Below are positions 26,705-34,605 of a stretch of 64,000 bases of DNA, piece after piece. The position numbers were made by a program, and so were the translations under genes. The notes under the pieces were generated by a model. That model saw only the letters and a list, made by a program, of their open reading frames with translations, was not told the DNA's origin and searched no databases. Every line of letters starts with the position of its first letter. The first letter of the stretch is position 1. Where the stretch lies: assembly GCA_003164785.1 (NCBI GenBank), contig PLUE01000037.1, forward strand, positions 62,001 to 126,000. Direction: 5' to 3'. Source of the stretch: Gammaproteobacteria bacterium. Its GTDB lineage: Bacteria; Pseudomonadota; Gammaproteobacteria; Steroidobacterales; Steroidobacteraceae.

Positions 26705-29116
26705 ATGAAGAGCCACGCGAAAGTAGTGGTGATCGGCGGCGGCGTGGTCGGCACCAGCGTCCTGTATCACCTGACCAAGGCGGGTTGGAAGGACGTGCTG
26801 CTGATCGAACGCGCGGAATTGACGTCGGGGTCGACCTGGCATGCGGCCGGCGGCATGCATACGGTCAACGGCGATCCCAACGTCGCGAAGCTGCAGCAAT
26901 ACACCATCGAGCTGTACAAGGAGATCGAGGCGATCTCGGGCCAGTCCTGCGGCGTACACATCACCGGCGGCATCATGCTCGCGGGCACGCAGGAGCGCCT
27001 CGACTGGCTGAAGATGGCCAAGGCGCGCGGACGCTATCTCGGCATGGATCTGGAAATGATCTCCGTCGACGAGGCGGCCAAGCTGTTCCCGCTGCTCGAG
27101 AAGAAACATTTCAAGGGGGCGATGTACGATCCCATCGAGGGACATGTCGATCCCTACGGCGTGACGCATGCCTATGCGAAGTCCGCGCAGATCGGCGGCG
27201 CGCAGATCGTGCGTCAGACGCGGGTCACGGATCTGCAGCAGCGTCAGGACGGCACCTGGGACGTGATCACCGACCACGGCAACGTGCATGCCGAGCATGT
27301 GGTCAACGCCGGCGGCCTGTGGGCGCGGGAAGTCGGGCGCATGGTGGGCATCGAACTGCCCATCCTCGCGATGGAACATCAATACCTCATCACCGGCGAC
27401 ATGCCGGAACTGGTGGGCAAGAAGGAGCAACTGCACGCCATCGACTTCGAGGGGGAGATCTACATCCGCCAGGAGCGGGGCGGCATGCTCATGGGCACCT
27501 ACGAACGTGCGGGTGTGCCCTGGTCCGAGGTCACGACACCGTGGGATTTCGGGCAGGATTTGCTGCCCAATGACCTCGATCGCATCGCGCCGAGCCTGGA
27601 GATCGGATTCGAGCACTTCCCGGCGCTGGGCAATGCCGGCATCAAGAAGATCGTCAACGGGCCTTTCACCTTTGCGCCGGACGGCAATCCGCTCATCGGT
27701 CCGATCAAGGGATTGAAGAATTTCTGGGTGGCCTGCGGCGTGATGGCCGGCTTCAGTCAGGGCGGCGGAGTCGGCCTCGCGCTGTCCCGTTGGATGGTGG
27801 ACGGGGATCCGGGCGCCGACGTGTGGGGCATGGACGTGGCGCGCTACGGCGATTGGACCACGCTCGCGTACACCAACGCCAAGGTGCGCGAGAACTACTC
27901 GCGTCGCTTCAGCATCCGCTTCCCGAACGAGGAATTGCCCGCTGCGCGGCCGCTGCGCACCACGCCGATCTACGAGAAGCTGCAGGCCGAGCATGCGGTG
28001 TTCGGCGACTACTGTGGGCTCGAGCACCCGTTGTGGTTCGCGCCGTCGGCCGCCGAGGCCGTGGATCATGTGAGCTGGCGCCGCTCGAACGCGCATCCGC
28101 ACGTCGGGGCGGAATGCCTGGCGGTGCGCGACGCGGTCGGCCTGCTGGAAATCTCGAACTACGGAAAATTCGAGATCACGGGAGCGGGCGCCGCCGACTG
28201 GCTTTCGAGCATCATGGCGAACAAGGTGCCGGCCGTCGGCCGCATCGCGCTCACCCCCATGCTGAACGAGCGGGGCAAGCTGATCGGCGATTTCACGATG
28301 TGCCGGATTGCGAAGGATCATTTCTTTCTGATCGGCACATATGCCGCCGAGAGCTATTACCTGCGGTGGTTCGAGCAGCATCCGGCACCGGCAGGCGTGA
28401 TCGTGCGGCCATGCGCCATGCAATACGTGGGACTGTCGGTCGCCGGCCCGAACTCGCGCGCGTTGCTGCAGACCTTGGTGCGCGACGATCTGGCCACCGC
28501 GGCCTTCCCGTTCATGTCGTTCAAGCGCATGGAAGTGGGCATGGTGCCGGCCTATGTCGGACGGGTGTCCTTCACCGGCGATCTTGGCTATGAAATGTGG
28601 GTGACCACCGATTATCAGCGCGCCTTGTACGATTCCCTCACCAGGGCGGGCCAGGAATTCGGGCTGCGGCTGATCGGCGGCCGCGCGCTCAACGCCATGC
28701 GCATCGAGAAGAGCTTCGGCACCTGGGCGCGCGAGTATCGGCCGATCTACGGTCCGTACGAGGCGGGCCTCGGCCGGTTCGTCGATCTGAACAAGGGGGA
28801 GTTCGTCGGGCGGGCGGCCGCAGCCGAGGAGAAGGCCGGCGGCGGCGCGCTGCGCCTGGTCGCGTTCAAGGTCGACGCGACGGATGCGGACGCGCTCGGC
28901 GACGAGCCCATCTGGCATGATGGCAAGGTCGTGGGGTGGGTGACGTCGGGCGCCTACGGGCATCGCGTCGGCTCCTCGATCGCGCTGGGGTACGTGCCGG
29001 CGGCGTTGGCCACGGCGGATTCGGGATTCGAGATCGAGCTCATCGGTGAGCGGTATGGCGCCACCCGGCTGGCGGGAGCGGCTTACGATCCGACCGGTGG
29101 TCTCATGCGCAAATAA
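26705..29116 (+). CDS. Dimethylglycine/sarcosine dehydrogenase-like FAD and folate enzyme
   Basis: The protein has 803 aa. The N-terminal FAD oxidoreductase domain (residues about 1-390) starts VVVIGGGVVGTSVLYHL, with STWHAAGGMHT as the covalent-flavin-type histidine region. From about residue 430 a GcvT-like folate domain follows (SNYGKFEITGAGAADWLSSIMANKVP, then YEMWVTTDYQRALYDSL). This architecture is that of dimethylglycine and sarcosine dehydrogenases, which demethylate N-methylated glycines and hand the one-carbon unit to tetrahydrofolate. Length fits (about 800-850 aa). GAGAT precedes the ATG. It follows a GcvA-like regulator. The exact substrate is not determined. Confidence 0.88.
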   Translation: MKSHAKVVVIGGGVVGTSVLYHLTKAGWKDVLLIERAELTSGSTWHAAGGMHTVNGDPNVAKLQQYTIELYKEIEAISGQSCGVHITGGIMLAGTQERLDWLKMAKARGRYLGMDLEMISVDEAAKLFPLLEKKHFKGAMYDPIEGHVDPYGVTHAYAKSAQIGGAQIVRQTRVTDLQQRQDGTWDVITDHGNVHAEHVVNAGGLWAREVGRMVGIELPILAMEHQYLITGDMPELVGKKEQLHAIDFEGEIYIRQERGGMLMGTYERAGVPWSEVTTPWDFGQDLLPNDLDRIAPSLEIGFEHFPALGNAGIKKIVNGPFTFAPDGNPLIGPIKGLKNFWVACGVMAGFSQGGGVGLALSRWMVDGDPGADVWGMDVARYGDWTTLAYTNAKVRENYSRRFSIRFPNEELPAARPLRTTPIYEKLQAEHAVFGDYCGLEHPLWFAPSAAEAVDHVSWRRSNAHPHVGAECLAVRDAVGLLEISNYGKFEITGAGAADWLSSIMANKVPAVGRIALTPMLNERGKLIGDFTMCRIAKDHFFLIGTYAAESYYLRWFEQHPAPAGVIVRPCAMQYVGLSVAGPNSRALLQTLVRDDLATAAFPFMSFKRMEVGMVPAYVGRVSFTGDLGYEMWVTTDYQRALYDSLTRAGQEFGLRLIGGRALNAMRIEKSFGTWAREYRPIYGPYEAGLGRFVDLNKGEFVGRAAAAEEKAGGGALRLVAFKVDATDADALGDEPIWHDGKVVGWVTSGAYGHRVGSSIALGYVPAALATADSGFEIELIGERYGATRLAGAAYDPTGGLMRK

Positions 29117-29169
29117 CGGGCGGGCCTATGCGGACGAGTGGCAGGCCGTCGCGCCGAACAGCAATACTT

Positions 29170-29742
29170 TCATTGTTCTATCCCCGCCCAGAAGATGTCG
29201 AAGCCCGTGGAGCCGTAGTCGGTGCGTGAGTTGCGGTTCTTCGCGACGAATCCGATGGTGGCATCGGCCAGCGACGTCATCACCGCCGCGAGGTAGGGCA
29301 GCGGATGGTTGCGGATGCGCTTCTTGCGGATGCTGTCCTTGGCGAGGCGGTCGAATTCCTTGAACTCCGCGGCGCCGAGCGTGCGGCTTTCGGCGGAGAT
29401 CAACTCCGACGCCTGCAGCTGCACGAGCACCCCGAATTTCTCGGGATGTGCGACACCCCACTGGACGTAGCGATCCCAGATGTGGCGGAATCTCACGCGC
29501 GCATCGGCCGCCTTCGGATACGCGGAGAGCAGCGCATCCGCGAGTTCGTGCTTCAGCGCCGCATACACGGTGTTCACCAGCATCTCCTTGGTGGGGAAAT
29601 AGGTGAACAGCGTGCCTTCCGCGACCCGGGCGGCGGCCGATATCGCGGACGTGGGGGTCGACCATACGCCGCGCCGGGCGAACAACAGCACCGCCGCCTC
29701 GAGGATTGCTTCCCGCTTCTGCTCGCTCAGCGGCCTGGCCAT
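29170..29742 (-). CDS. TetR-family transcriptional repressor
   Basis: The protein has 190 aa, starting MARPLSEQKR; GAGGAAG lies four bases before this ATG, which favours it over an upstream in-frame ATG at 29769. The N-terminal helix-turn-helix reads REAILEAAVLLFARRGVWSTPTSAISAAARVAEGTLFTYFPTKEML, a standard TetR DNA-binding domain. The C-terminal ligand domain is not family-specific. A perfect inverted repeat directly upstream (29757-29774) is the likely self-operator. The target may be its own promoter or the small membrane-protein gene beyond it. Confidence 0.9.
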   Translation of the reverse strand: MARPLSEQKREAILEAAVLLFARRGVWSTPTSAISAAARVAEGTLFTYFPTKEMLVNTVYAALKHELADALLSAYPKAADARVRFRHIWDRYVQWGVAHPEKFGVLVQLQASELISAESRTLGAAEFKEFDRLAKDSIRKKRIRNHPLPYLAAVMTSLADATIGFVAKNRNSRTDYGSTGFDIFWAGIEQ

Positions 29743-29756
29743 GGTACTTCCTCGTG

Positions 29757-29774
29757 ATTGAGTACGCACTCAAT
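29757..29774. promoter_or_regulatory. TetR-type operator (inverted repeat)
   Basis: ATTGAGTACGCACTCAAT is a perfect seven-base inverted repeat around ACGC. It sits 14 bases upstream of the tetR ATG and looks like the TTGAGT-type operators of TetR repressors. Autoregulation is inferred. Confidence 0.65.
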
Positions 29775-29790
29775 TATACCATCATGAAGC

Positions 29791-29806
29791 TCAGGTTAAA
29801 ACCTGA
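29791..29806. promoter_or_regulatory. Perfect palindromic element TCAGGTT-AA-AACCTGA
   Basis: A seven-base inverted repeat with a two-base centre is followed by TTTT on the + strand. It lies between the TetR operator and the 29-aa gene and could be a second operator or a short hairpin. Confidence 0.35.
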
Positions 29807-29925
29807 TTTTGAGACGTAATTCTGGTTCCAATCGGGACTGGAAATGCTAAATTGCGGCCCCACAAATAGGACCGCTCATCGATTCTTTTTGTGAGTTTGA
29901 TGATAAATAGGATTAGGAGATTGAC

Positions 29926-30015
29926 ATGATTGGTAACATCGCTCGTTGGGGCAGCAATACGCTGCTCGTTGGTATGGCCGTGCTGACGTATGCGGTATTC
30001 GTTCTAGCCCGGTAA
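29926..30015 (+). CDS. 29-aa single-span membrane mini-protein
   Basis: A 29-residue frame begins MIGNIARWGS and then runs into a hydrophobic stretch (TLLVGMAVLTYAVFVLA) that ends in Arg. It is preceded by GGATTAGGAGA with seven bases to the ATG, a much better ribosome site than most in this window, and it stops cleanly. The layout (short polar N-terminus, one helix, positive end) is that of a small inner-membrane subunit or regulator. I do not recognise a family. It is divergent from tetR across a palindrome-rich gap. Confidence 0.6.
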   Translation: MIGNIARWGSNTLLVGMAVLTYAVFVLAR

Positions 30016-30027
30016 GACCCTCTCTCA

Positions 30028-30612
30028 TCACCCGGAAGCGGCCCCTTCGTCACGCGAAGCTGGCATCGAGGCGGAAACGCCCTCGAGATCTTCCGGGCTG
30101 ATGCGCTTCGACTTCCACAGCACGGCGCTGTAATAAAAAACGTAATAGCCGACCACCACGAACAACAATCCTGCGGTGAACGGGCTTCGCATCATGGCCG
30201 GCGAGCTGAAGTTCTGCATGTCCGTCCCGCCTCCGACGTTCGCCGCATCGAGCTGCACGAACCGGTAGACCAGTCGTCCCACGAACAAGAGCGACACGGC
30301 GATGCCGGTGTAGGTATGCGGGATGTAGTGGAGCTTGCCGTCGACCATGCGGTAGCGGGTGCGCGATGCGGCCCAGACGCCGAGTCCCACTCCCACCGCC
30401 AGACCGATGAGTTCGGCGGCCAGAAACTGGCCGGATCTCGATGCCAGGGGCATGAGCGTGCAGCCGAGCAGAACCAGGATGCCGATCCGCACGTACATCC
30501 AGGCCGGACGGATGCGCTGTTGGCCGAAGTTGCGGCGCAGGCGCCGATAGACCAGGAAGACCGCCGCCAGCGCGATCAGGTAGGGGAGAATTTGCGGGTG
30601 GTCTGATTGCAT
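30028..30612 (-). CDS. DUF1453/CcdC-like membrane protein
   Basis: The protein has 194 aa, starting MQSDHPQILPYLIALAAVFLVY. About five hydrophobic helices are visible. The central part (GVWAASRTRYRMVDGKLHYIPHTYTGIAVSLL, then GRLVYRFVQ) resembles the DUF1453/CcdC domain. The C-terminus is polar and acidic. The frame stays open upstream to 30993 but the extension runs over an unrelated fragment, so this ATG is preferred. It ends 13 bases from the 29-aa gene, convergently. Function is unknown; CcdC relatives are linked to cytochrome maturation in Firmicutes. Confidence 0.6.
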   Translation of the reverse strand: MQSDHPQILPYLIALAAVFLVYRRLRRNFGQQRIRPAWMYVRIGILVLLGCTLMPLASRSGQFLAAELIGLAVGVGLGVWAASRTRYRMVDGKLHYIPHTYTGIAVSLLFVGRLVYRFVQLDAANVGGGTDMQNFSSPAMMRSPFTAGLLFVVVGYYVFYYSAVLWKSKRISPEDLEGVSASMPASRDEGAASG

Positions 30613-30630
30613 ATCGGGAATACTACCCCG

Positions 30631-30819
30631 ATGGCCCAAGAGAACGCAGCGTCCAAACGCCCCGAACTGACCCGGGGAGTGGACCTGTGGGCCGCCATCG
30701 CCGTGAACGTGGCCAACATGATCGGTACGGGCGTGTTCTTGAAGACCCGCGTCATGACCTGCAACGTGGGGGAGGCCAGGACCGTGCTCCTCTGGTGGTG
30801 GTCGCGCAGCACCGTATAG
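30631..30819 (+). pseudogene. N-terminal remnant of an APC-superfamily amino-acid permease
   Basis: The frame starts MAQENAASKRPEL and continues GVDLWAAIAVNVANMIGTGVFLKTRVMTCNVG, which is the first helix of APC amino-acid permeases (AIxINxxNMIGTGVFLK). After CNVG the reading becomes jumbled: short pieces of the expected continuation appear in all three frames, and it stops after 63 residues. The other eleven or so helices are absent. It is a truncated gene, divergent from the DUF1453 gene. Confidence 0.7.
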
Positions 30820-30820
30820 A

Positions 30821-31471
30821 ATGGTGTTCATGTTCGATATCGTCGGTGCGCCCATTCTGGACAAGACCGCCCTGGTGGGCGGTTGCCTCAAGCTTGCGCT
30901 GCACGTGGATGGTGTTCGTCTGGCCCGCGAGGTCGAGGCGTTGCCCGAATCGGTGTGGGGCACGAATGCGGGACGCATCGGTGTCCAGCGCAAGGCCGAG
31001 GCGGTGTTCCTGCGCGGCCACGCGCCGGCGGAGGGAGATAAACCGATCGCCGATCGCGACGTGCTGCCGCTGCTCCGCTACGTGCGCTCGCTCATCACCG
31101 AGGTCATTCCGGCCCCCGTGCAGCGCTGCGTCCTGGCACGACTGCCGGGAGGCGCATCGATTGCCCCGCATATCGACATGGCGCCGTATTTTTCGAAGAC
31201 CGTGCGCATTCACATGCCGGTGTCCACCCACGATCAAGTCTGGATGGTGGCGGCCGGGTTGGTCTATCAGATGCGGGTGGGCGAGGTGTGGGCGCTCAAC
31301 AACAGCGATGCGCACGCCGTGTGGAACGCGCACCCGGCCCGGGCGAGAACGCACCTGATCTGCGACTTCCTGACGACGCCGGCGTTGCTCGAACTCTTGT
31401 CACGCGGTGACCGTGATCGTGGCCGGATCGTCGATCCGGTGCTTCGGCACTTCGACCTCGAGCACGGGTGA
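30821..31471 (+). CDS. Aspartyl/asparaginyl beta-hydroxylase-like oxygenase
   Basis: The protein has 216 aa. The Fe(II)-binding HxD...H set of the Asp_Arg_Hydrox family is visible: PGGASIAPHIDMAPYFSKTVRIHMPVST, then MRVGEVWALNNSDAHAVWN, with an Arg shortly after (ARARTHLICDF) for 2-oxoglutarate. These enzymes hydroxylate Asp/Asn in proteins or small peptides. The start may be this ATG or the one three codons on (MFDIVG). Nine bases separate it from a small sulfotransferase gene, so the two likely work together on the same product. Confidence 0.82.
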   Translation: MVFMFDIVGAPILDKTALVGGCLKLALHVDGVRLAREVEALPESVWGTNAGRIGVQRKAEAVFLRGHAPAEGDKPIADRDVLPLLRYVRSLITEVIPAPVQRCVLARLPGGASIAPHIDMAPYFSKTVRIHMPVSTHDQVWMVAAGLVYQMRVGEVWALNNSDAHAVWNAHPARARTHLICDFLTTPALLELLSRGDRDRGRIVDPVLRHFDLEHG

Positions 31472-31480
31472 CCCTGGGCA

Positions 31481-32185
31481 ATGATCGTTGCAGAGCGCTT
31501 CACCTTTCTGCATCTGCATAAATCCGGCGGCAGTTTCGTCAACGAGTTCCTGTTGAGTTTCCTGCCCGATGCACGGCGCGTGGGGTATCACCTGCCGCGT
31601 GCGCTGACGCCCGCGACCCACATGAGCCTGCCGGCGCTCGGGTTCGTGCGCAATCCGTGGAGCTATTACGTTTCCTGGTACTCATTCCAATCGCAGATGC
31701 CGCGTCCCAATGCGCTGTTCAAGGTGTTGAGCCAACACGGCACCCTGAGCTTCGACTCGACGCTGCGGCGTATGCTCGACCTCGGAGTCGACGCCGCGCT
31801 GCTCGACGAACTCATCGCGGCTCTGCCGCCGGCCTATACCAACCAGGGCCTGAACCTGCCCGGCCCGGCGCTGTACCCGATGCGCAGTTCCGGCGTGGGC
31901 TTCTACACCTTTCTGTACCGTCACATGTATGGGGGAACCGTCGGCCCGCTGCACGTGGGTCGAATGGAACAGGTCCGCACCGATTTGCTCGCGATGCTGG
32001 CCTCGGTCGGTCAGCCGCTGAGCGACACGGCGAGGCGGTATATCGTCACGCGGGAACCGAGCAACGTGTCGAGGCACGCGGCGTACCCGGAATACTACGA
32101 TCGTTCGCTGCGTGCGCTGGTCGAGCAGCGTGATGCGGAACTCATCACGCGCCATGGCTATCGGTTCGGGGTGGGCGGCGGATAG
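31481..32185 (+). CDS. Small sulfotransferase-family protein
   Basis: The protein has 234 aa. The 5'-phosphosulfate-type loop is FLHLHKSGGSFVNEFLL near the N-terminus, and the 3'-phosphate-type motif is GFVRNPWSYYVSWYSFQSQ (residues about 55-75). The middle and C-terminus are variable. The family covers heparan/carbohydrate-type sulfotransferases and many uncharacterised bacterial members. It directly follows the beta-hydroxylase-like gene. It differs from the TPR-sulfotransferases at 13-17 kb in size and has no TPR region. Confidence 0.8.
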   Translation: MIVAERFTFLHLHKSGGSFVNEFLLSFLPDARRVGYHLPRALTPATHMSLPALGFVRNPWSYYVSWYSFQSQMPRPNALFKVLSQHGTLSFDSTLRRMLDLGVDAALLDELIAALPPAYTNQGLNLPGPALYPMRSSGVGFYTFLYRHMYGGTVGPLHVGRMEQVRTDLLAMLASVGQPLSDTARRYIVTREPSNVSRHAAYPEYYDRSLRALVEQRDAELITRHGYRFGVGGG

Positions 32186-32196
32186 CCGCCGCCCAC
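32171..32196. terminator. Perfect 11-bp hairpin between convergent genes
   Basis: GTGGGCGGCGG and CCGCCGCCCAC flank a four-base loop. The left arm overlaps the end of the sulfotransferase gene, with its stop codon in the loop. The pirin gene ends seven bases beyond from the other side. It probably serves both as a bidirectional terminator; there is no U-run. Confidence 0.55.
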
Positions 32197-32202
32197 GGGC
32201 CG

Positions 32203-32913
32203 TTACGAGTTGCGCGGCGGCAGGTCGAACACCAGCACCTCGGCGTTGTCGCCTTTCTCCAGCACCAACTCCGTGCCGTCCGTTATCTTCAGCGCGTCAC
32301 CCGTGCCGAGCGCCGCGCCGTTCGCGGTGATCGAGCCGCGCGCCACGTGCACGTAGATCTTGCGTCCCGCCTGGACCGTGAGCGTCGCGCGTTCATCACC
32401 CTCGAAGAGGCCCGCATAGACCTTCGCGTCCTGGTGAATCAGCAACGAGCCGTCGGCTGCGTTGGGCGATACGATCAGCCGCAACCGGCCGCGCTTCTCG
32501 TCCGCCGAAAAGCGCTTCTCCTCGTAGCTGGGCTCGATGTTGCGCGCACTCGGCTGAATCCAGATCTGCAGGAAATGTACCCCCTCCTTGGGACTGGGAT
32601 TGAACTCGCTGTGCTGCACGCCGCTGCCCGCGCTCATGCGCTGGACGTCGCCCGGTCGGATGGTCGACCCGTTGCCCATGGAATCCTTGTGCGCGAGCTC
32701 GCCATCGAGCACGTAGCTGATGATCTCCATGTCGCGATGCGCGTGTGTGCCGAAGCCGGCGCCGGCTTCCACGCGATCCTCGTTGATGACGCGCAAGGGA
32801 CCGAATTCCACATGCTCGGCATCGAAGTAATCGGCGAACGAAAACGTATGAAACGATTTCAGCCAACCGTGATCCGCAAATCCTCTCTCACCACTGCGTC
32901 GAATATTGTTCAT
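32203..32913 (-). CDS. Pirin-family bicupin protein (quercetinase-like)
   Basis: The protein has 236 aa. The pirin signature is clear: RGFADHGWLKSFHTFSFADYFD, RVINEDRVEAGAGFGTHAHRDMEIISYVLDGELAHKDSMGN, VQRMSAGSGVQHSEFNPS. The His and Glu metal ligands of the N-terminal cupin are present (FGTHAHRDMEI, and VQHSE). The C-terminal cupin follows (RKIYVHVARGSITANG). Length matches YhhW-type proteins (about 230 aa), some of which open quercetin while others have no known reaction. It is monocistronic, ending at the shared hairpin. Confidence 0.93.
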   Translation of the reverse strand: MNNIRRSGERGFADHGWLKSFHTFSFADYFDAEHVEFGPLRVINEDRVEAGAGFGTHAHRDMEIISYVLDGELAHKDSMGNGSTIRPGDVQRMSAGSGVQHSEFNPSPKEGVHFLQIWIQPSARNIEPSYEEKRFSADEKRGRLRLIVSPNAADGSLLIHQDAKVYAGLFEGDERATLTVQAGRKIYVHVARGSITANGAALGTGDALKITDGTELVLEKGDNAEVLVFDLPPRNS

Positions 32914-33001
32914 GGGAACCTCCGTTGGAACGCAGAATAGACCCCACGGCGGCGATTAAAAAGCGCAAAATCCGCTTCGGTATGATCGAAAAATCGAATA
33001 T

Positions 33002-33121
33002 ATGACGCTGCCGAAGACGACGCTGGTGCAGTGGGCGGTGTTGGCAGCCATAGTGGCTCAGGGCGGCTTCGCCCAGGCCGCCGCGGTCGCGGTCGATGCC
33101 TTCATCCGCCATGCGCGTTGA
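33002..33121 (+). CDS. Possible 39-aa hydrophobic peptide
   Basis: The frame MTLPKTTLVQWAVLAAIV... has a basic start, one hydrophobic stretch and an Ala-rich end. No good ribosome site is seen and no family is recognised. It is listed because the upstream stretch (GATCGAAAAATCGAATAT) is AT-rich and promoter-like; it could equally be chance. Confidence 0.3.
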   Translation: MTLPKTTLVQWAVLAAIVAQGGFAQAAAVAVDAFIRHAR

Positions 33122-33228
33122 GCGCCGGTAGGACCCAACCTACAGTCGGTCACGCACACTCCCGATGCCGTCGCGGTCACGCGTCACCTACCCTCCATTC
33201 TAGACGTTTCGCACACTGGGAGAGGGAT

Positions 33229-33387
33229 ATGTCGATTAGTACCATTCTATTGATCCTGTTGGTTCTGTTGCTGGTCGGTGCACTTCCGACCTGGCCGTAC
33301 AGCGGCGGCTGGGGTTACTACCCGAGCGGCGGCTTGGGTCTCGTCCTGATCGTGTTATTGATCTTGGTCGTCACCGGCCGGCTGTAA
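33229..33387 (+). CDS. DUF3309 small membrane protein
   Basis: The protein has 52 aa. MSISTILLILLVLLLVGALP is the first helix, followed by TWPYSGGWGYYPSGGLGLVL and a second helix IVLLILVVTGRL. The central WPYSxxWGYYPSGGLG motif identifies DUF3309, a family of unknown role widespread in proteobacteria. GAGAGGGA lies just before the ATG. It is followed five bases later by another small exported protein gene. Confidence 0.85.
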   Translation: MSISTILLILLVLLLVGALPTWPYSGGWGYYPSGGLGLVLIVLLILVVTGRL

Positions 33388-33392
33388 ACGCG

Positions 33393-33611
33393 ATGAAGAC
33401 GATCCGCGTCGTCGTCTCACTCTCGATCGCGGCGTCGATCGTCCTGTCGTCGGCGTCGGCTGAAATGCCGGCGCCGCGACTGGCGCCGACGACCGTATCG
33501 GCAGGTCCCAGCGCGCTCGACTTCGTGGTGCTGGCGAGCTTGGCGGACGGTTACAGCATGCTGGCGGTATCGAGGCTGCCTGCGCCTGTCTCGGCGGTCG
33601 CGGTTCCCTGA
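33393..33611 (+). CDS. Small exported hypothetical protein
   Basis: The protein has 72 aa and begins with a signal peptide (MKTIRVVVSLSIAASIVLSSASA). The remaining 48 or so residues are Ala/Pro/Val-rich without a recognised motif. It lies five bases after the DUF3309 stop, which argues for co-transcription. No function can be assigned. Confidence 0.45.
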   Translation: MKTIRVVVSLSIAASIVLSSASAEMPAPRLAPTTVSAGPSALDFVVLASLADGYSMLAVSRLPAPVSAVAVP

Positions 33612-33693
33612 CGAATCCATAGTCAGGGGATGTTGGTCGACATCTTCCTGGGCATCGTCATGGCCGCCACCCCCGCCGGGCGCTGACCCAACT

Positions 33694-34596
33694 TTAGACC
33701 GTGGCGCGCTGGTGGTGCGTACCCAGCGCGCGGCGTCGCCCGTCCATCATCTTCAGGATCATCGGCGTCAGGATGAGCTGCATCGCCAATTCCATTTTTC
33801 CGCCCGGCGCGACGATGATGTTCGGCCGCGACATGAACGAATCGTGGATCATCGACAGCAGATAGGGAAAGTCGATGCCCTTCGGATGGGCAAAACGAAT
33901 GACCAGGAAACTCTCGTCGGCCGCGGGGATGTAGCGTGCGACGAAGGGATTCGAGGTATCCACGGTCGGCACCCGCTGAAAGTTCACGTGAGTCTCGGAG
34001 AACTGTGGGCAGATATAGTTCACGTAATCCGGCATGCGGCGCAGGATGGTGTCCACCACCGCTTCGGTGGAGTAGCCGCGGGTGGCCTTGTCGCGATGCA
34101 GCTTCTGAATCCACTCCAGGTTGATGATGGGCACGACGCCGATGGTCAGATCCGGGTGCCGCGCCACGTTGATCTCGGGTGTCTTCACGGCGCCGTGCAG
34201 TCCTTCGTAGAACATCAGATCGGTATCCGGCGGGATGTCCTGCCATTCGGTGAAGGTGCCGGGCTCCTGGTTGTACGGCGCGGCTTCCTTCTCATCGTGC
34301 AGGTAGCGACGGATCTTTCCCCGCCCGGTCTCTCCATAGTGCCGGAACAATTCCTCGAGCTCCTTGAACAGATTGTTCTCCGGGCCGAAGTGACTGAAAT
34401 GGTGGTCGCCGCGCGCCGTGGCCTCGGCCATCGCCTTCTTCATCTCGAGGCGGTCATAGCGATGGAAGGAGTCGCCTTCCACCAGCACCGCGTTGATGTG
34501 TTCGCGGCGGAAAATCCAGTTGAACGTTCGCGTCACCGAGGTGGTGCCGGCTCCCGATGAGCCCGTGACTGCGATGATCGGATGCTTTGCTGACAT
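33694..34596 (-). CDS. cbbP: Phosphoribulokinase (Calvin cycle)
   Basis: The protein has 300 aa. It makes ribulose-1,5-bisphosphate, the RubisCO substrate, from ribulose-5-phosphate and ATP. The P-loop is IAVTGSSGAGTTSVTRTF. Further class-I (proteobacterial, octameric) landmarks are VLVEGDSFHRYDR, DHHFSHFGPENNLF and DTDLMFYEGLHGAV. Length fits the class (about 290 aa). It is the last gene of the cbb operon, nine bases after fructose-bisphosphatase. Confidence 0.96.
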   Translation of the reverse strand: MSAKHPIIAVTGSSGAGTTSVTRTFNWIFRREHINAVLVEGDSFHRYDRLEMKKAMAEATARGDHHFSHFGPENNLFKELEELFRHYGETGRGKIRRYLHDEKEAAPYNQEPGTFTEWQDIPPDTDLMFYEGLHGAVKTPEINVARHPDLTIGVVPIINLEWIQKLHRDKATRGYSTEAVVDTILRRMPDYVNYICPQFSETHVNFQRVPTVDTSNPFVARYIPAADESFLVIRFAHPKGIDFPYLLSMIHDSFMSRPNIIVAPGGKMELAMQLILTPMILKMMDGRRRALGTHHQRATV

Positions 34597-34605
34597 GGGT
34601 GTTCC

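Noticed and set aside
24215..28963. Minus-strand open frame of 1582 codons
   Set aside because: It lies opposite the MFS, LysR and dimethylglycine-dehydrogenase-like genes; its translation is Arg/His/Gln/Gly-rich without domains. It arises from GC-rich codon bias.
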